Shown: positions 61,309 through 64,000 of the stretch, in pieces
Layout of the letters: the number at the start of each line of letters is the position of its first letter
Position numbering within the stretch: position 1 is the first letter of the stretch
Assembly: GCF_016827605.1 (NCBI RefSeq)
Contig: NZ_JAEPJQ010000002.1
Coordinates: forward strand, 1-64,000
DNA from: Hyunsoonleella ulvae
Lineage (GTDB): Bacteria; Bacteroidota; Bacteroidia; Flavobacteriales; Flavobacteriaceae
Length of the DNA: 64,000 nt
Direction of reading: 5' to 3'
The notes under the pieces: model-generated
What the model was told of the DNA's origin: nothing
Database searches by the model: none
What the model saw: only the letters and a program-made list of their open reading frames with translations
Position numbers and translations under genes: made by a program

Positions 61309-62007
61309 ATGAAACTGAAAAAACCAATAAAACTCATCCTAGGAGTTGTTATTTTCTTAACACTTCCAAGTCTCCTTTTTTTCGGTTTTTTATATTTTAA
61401 ACACCACCAAGATTTGCCAAATGGCACAGAAGGCAAAGCTGCAGACGATCTAGCCACCAGAATGTTAGTAGCCTTAAATTATGAAGCCTATACTAGTACA
61501 GATTATATTGAATGGACCCATAAAAACAGACGCCATTATGAATGGGATAAAACCAAAAGTACCTGTGATGTGTTTTGGAAAGAGTATAAGATAAGACTGG
61601 ATTTAAAAGACCATGCAGAAAGTAAAGCTTACGTACATGGATTTACCATAGAAGGCGACATGGGTAAAGATTTAGTGAATGAGGCAAAAGACTATTTTAA
61701 AAATGATGTATTTTGGCTTATTGCACCTTTCCAGGTTTTTGATGAAGGCGTATCCAGAAAACTTGTAACACTTCCTAATAACGAAAAAGGATTATTGATG
61801 ACCTACAGTAATAAAGACGCCTATCTATGGAATTTTGATGAAACAGGAAAACCAAAAAGTTTTAACATGTGGGACTCTAAAACCCCTATAGATGGTTTAT
61901 CTGCCTCTTGGGATGATTGGCAATTGGTAGAAACAGGCGTAAAGCTTCCCAAGTTTCATAAAATACTGTTTTTTGGAATAGAAATATCAGATATCAAAGC
62001 CAATTAG
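61309..62007 (+). CDS. conserved hypothetical membrane-anchored protein
   Basis: A 232-residue protein with one N-terminal membrane segment (about 8-29) and a beta-rich body containing IEWTHKNRRHYEWDKTKSTC and the C-terminal VKLPKFHKILFFGIEISDI. The body resembles flavobacterial LolA-like/DUF6503-type proteins, but I do not assign a family. Probably periplasmic. No operon partner; uvrA follows after 111 bases. Confidence 0.7.
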   Translation: MKLKKPIKLILGVVIFLTLPSLLFFGFLYFKHHQDLPNGTEGKAADDLATRMLVALNYEAYTSTDYIEWTHKNRRHYEWDKTKSTCDVFWKEYKIRLDLKDHAESKAYVHGFTIEGDMGKDLVNEAKDYFKNDVFWLIAPFQVFDEGVSRKLVTLPNNEKGLLMTYSNKDAYLWNFDETGKPKSFNMWDSKTPIDGLSASWDDWQLVETGVKLPKFHKILFFGIEISDIKAN

Positions 62008-62118
62008 TATTATCCAAACAAATGCGCTCCCCTAAAATTCAAGCTTTAACGCTTTTATAACATTACCCCACCTTCATTTTTAACATCAAAAAACGTAACT
62101 TCGCAGTTTTGCGTTGCT

Positions 62119-64000
62119 ATGACTGAATTTGAAGAGAAAATTGAAGTAAAAGGTGCCCGTGTGCACAATTTAAAGAATATTGATGTTTCCATTCCAAGAG
62201 AAAAACTGGTTGTTATTACTGGGTTATCTGGAAGTGGAAAATCATCATTAGCTTTTGATACCATTTATGCAGAAGGCCAACGCAGATATATAGAAACATT
62301 CTCCGCATACGCTAGGCAATTTTTAGGAGGGCTAGAACGCCCAGATGTTGATAAAATTGATGGATTATCTCCCGTAATTGCCATAGAGCAAAAAACAACC
62401 AGTAAGTCCCCACGCTCTACCGTTGGGACAATTACCGAAATTTACGATTTTATGCGCCTCTTGTTTGCCAAAGCTAGCGACGCCTATAGCTACAATACAG
62501 GTAATAAAATGGTAAGCTATAGCGATGAGCAAATTAAAGCATTAATTCTCAAAGATTTTGAAAATAAAAGAATTAACATACTGGCACCTGTAGTGAGGTC
62601 TAGAAAAGGACACTATAGAGAATTATTTGAACAAATTGCAAAACAAGGTTTTGTTAAGGTAAGAACCGATGGCGATATTAAAGATCTTGTAAAAGGCCTG
62701 AAACTAGATCGCTACAAAACCCATGATATAGAAATAGTAATAGACCGCCTAGTTGTAAACAAAAGTGTAGATAACGATAAAAGACTTTCTGAAAGTATAA
62801 ATACCGCAATGTATCATGGTAATGATGTATTGATGGTTATAGACCAAGACACCAATAAAGTCCGCTATTTTAGTAGAAACCTTATGTGTCCATCATCGGG
62901 GATATCATATCCTAATCCAGAGCCTAATAATTTTTCGTTCAATTCCCCTAAAGGCGCCTGTTCACATTGTAATGGCATAGGAGAGTTGTACCAAATCAAT
63001 GAGAAAAAAATTGTTCCAGATGACTCGCTTTCTATAAAAAATGGTGCTTTGGCTCCACATGGCCCAGAAAAGAAAAGTTGGATTTTTAAACAACTTGAAA
63101 CCATAGCGCAGCGCTATAATTTTAAATTAAGTGATCCTTTTAGGGACATTCCAGAGGAAGCCAAACAAGTGATTCTCTATGGAGGAAATGAAAAATTCTC
63201 TGTGGAGAGTAAAACATTAGGCGTTACTAGGGACTATAAAATTGATTTTGAAGGCGTTGCTAATTTTATTGAAAACCAATACAAAACAGCAGATTCTACC
63301 TCTTTGAAACGATGGGCAAAAGCCTATATGGATAAAATTAAGTGCCCAGTATGTGAAGGTACAAGATTAAAAAAAGAATCGCTTTACTTTAAAATAAACA
63401 ACAAAAACATAGCAGAACTTGCCAATACAGATATTGCTGAGCTAGCAGAATGGTTTAACGATTTACACCACCACCTATCAAATACACAGTTAAAAATTGC
63501 AGAAGAAATACTGAAAGAAATAAAAAGCCGCTTACAATTTTTGTTAGATGTTGGTTTAGACTATTTAACACTAAACAGGAGCTCTAAGTCTCTTTCTGGC
63601 GGGGAAGCCCAACGTATTAGACTTGCAACACAAATAGGATCCCAGCTAGTTGGTGTACTCTACATTTTAGACGAACCTAGCATTGGCCTGCACCAAAGAG
63701 ATAATCAAAAACTTATTGATTCATTAGTATCGTTGCGGGATATTGGCAATTCTGTAATTGTTGTAGAACATGATAAAGATATGATAGAACGTGCCGATTA
63801 TGTAGTTGATATTGGCCCTAAAGCAGGCAAACACGGCGGCGAAATTATCAGCATAGGCAATCCTGAAGAACTAAAATCCCATAATACACTTACAGCAGAT
63901 TATTTAAATGGTAAAAAGGAAATTGAAGTTCCTAAAAACAGACGTAAAGGCAATGGGAAATTTCTAGAACTAAAAGGATGCACTGGCAATAATCTAAAAA
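62119..64000 (+). CDS. uvrA: excinuclease ABC subunit A, 5' part (runs off window)
   Basis: The reading frame from ATG at 62119 is open to the window end (627 codons). UvrA recognises DNA damage for nucleotide excision repair. Walker A of the first ATPase is ITGLSGSGKSSLAFD (about residues 34-48), followed by the signature region SLSGGEAQRIRLATQ and Walker B GVLYILDEPSIGLHQRD. The first zinc module reads CPSSG...CSHC: two ligand cysteines of the usual pair are replaced in the first half, as I recall for Bacteroidota UvrA. No frameshift in the visible part. Confidence 0.96.
   Translation, partial: MTEFEEKIEVKGARVHNLKNIDVSIPREKLVVITGLSGSGKSSLAFDTIYAEGQRRYIETFSAYARQFLGGLERPDVDKIDGLSPVIAIEQKTTSKSPRSTVGTITEIYDFMRLLFAKASDAYSYNTGNKMVSYSDEQIKALILKDFENKRINILAPVVRSRKGHYRELFEQIAKQGFVKVRTDGDIKDLVKGLKLDRYKTHDIEIVIDRLVVNKSVDNDKRLSESINTAMYHGNDVLMVIDQDTNKVRYFSRNLMCPSSGISYPNPEPNNFSFNSPKGACSHCNGIGELYQINEKKIVPDDSLSIKNGALAPHGPEKKSWIFKQLETIAQRYNFKLSDPFRDIPEEAKQVILYGGNEKFSVESKTLGVTRDYKIDFEGVANFIENQYKTADSTSLKRWAKAYMDKIKCPVCEGTRLKKESLYFKINNKNIAELANTDIAELAEWFNDLHHHLSNTQLKIAEEILKEIKSRLQFLLDVGLDYLTLNRSSKSLSGGEAQRIRLATQIGSQLVGVLYILDEPSIGLHQRDNQKLIDSLVSLRDIGNSVIVVEHDKDMIERADYVVDIGPKAGKHGGEIISIGNPEELKSHNTLTADYLNGKKEIEVPKNRRKGNGKFLELKGCTGNNLK

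Noticed and set aside
62865-62960. Damaged zinc finger in UvrA
   Set aside because: CPSSG in place of CxxC looks broken, but as I recall Bacteroidota UvrA commonly has this form, so it is a lineage trait rather than a mutation.
62055-63104. Minus-strand frames at the uvrA start and middle
   Set aside because: Antisense to a strongly conserved ATPase gene that continues to the window end.

Overview
The window looks like part of the chromosome of a marine-type member of the Flavobacteriaceae (Bacteroidota). It is AT-rich. It carries porQ of the type IX secretion system, a CcsB/CcsA fusion, the short-chain-type threonine dehydrogenase next to kbl, an OmpA-family envelope protein, Bacteroidota DUF families (DUF1684, DUF4197, DUF4268, DUF4328) and several promoters with the Bacteroidota -7 element TAnnTTTG. 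I saw no tRNA, rRNA or CRISPR array.

Layout. (1) 1-3600: an accessory array. It has the 5' end of an IS110-family transposase, then four small gene modules separated by ~130-bp structured repeats. Each module is bounded by its own exact 10-bp inverted pair, which is the geometry of integron cassettes and attC sites, with no integrase in view. (2) 3.6-31 kb: mostly housekeeping and metabolism. This includes MFS/YpdA-type reductase/VOC genes with a divergent Lrp regulator, a RES/Xre toxin-antitoxin pair, fused isobutyryl-CoA mutase IcmF, PurU, an OmpA protein, a thioredoxin-like protein, a metal-receptor protein, MATE, HAD, a threonine-to-glycine operon (tdh-like and kbl) with a divergent Lrp regulator, MscL, CcsBA, a ZIP transporter and methyltransferases. 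(3) 32.4-35.9 kb: a second accessory cluster. It holds a complete IS110-group element whose upstream RNA can be read as a bridge RNA matching its own target and ends, then two cassette-like modules on the minus strand and a duplicated 3' fragment of the neighbouring M1 peptidase gene. (4) 35.9-42.4 kb: M1 aminopeptidase, a PHP phosphoesterase fused to ACT domains, and recG, which carries an in-frame palindromic repeat. (5) 42.4-47.7 kb: a ~5.1-kb island between recG and a diverged second copy of the recG 3' end. It carries one five-gene operon: membrane-anchored patatin phospholipase, membrane protein, lipoprotein, FAD oxidoreductase of the aldonolactone oxidase type, and a coiled-coil membrane protein. 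(6) 47.7-64 kb: a core region with rpsA, a BON-LysM protein, cmk, porQ, a LysM protein, lon, rhomboid protease, a lipid A-type acyltransferase, glmM, ACP phosphodiesterase and the first 627 codons of uvrA.

The unusual material lies in the three accessory regions, and they share themes. Accessory genes sit in modules bounded by structured repeats. Both IS110-family elements lie at the edge of such repeats. Two housekeeping genes (recG and the M1 peptidase) each have a diverged direct repeat of their own 3' end on the far side of inserted cargo. The patatin/FAD operon is the best candidate here for an undescribed system, and the cassette arrays are the best candidate for an undescribed or under-described mobile gene platform in this lineage.
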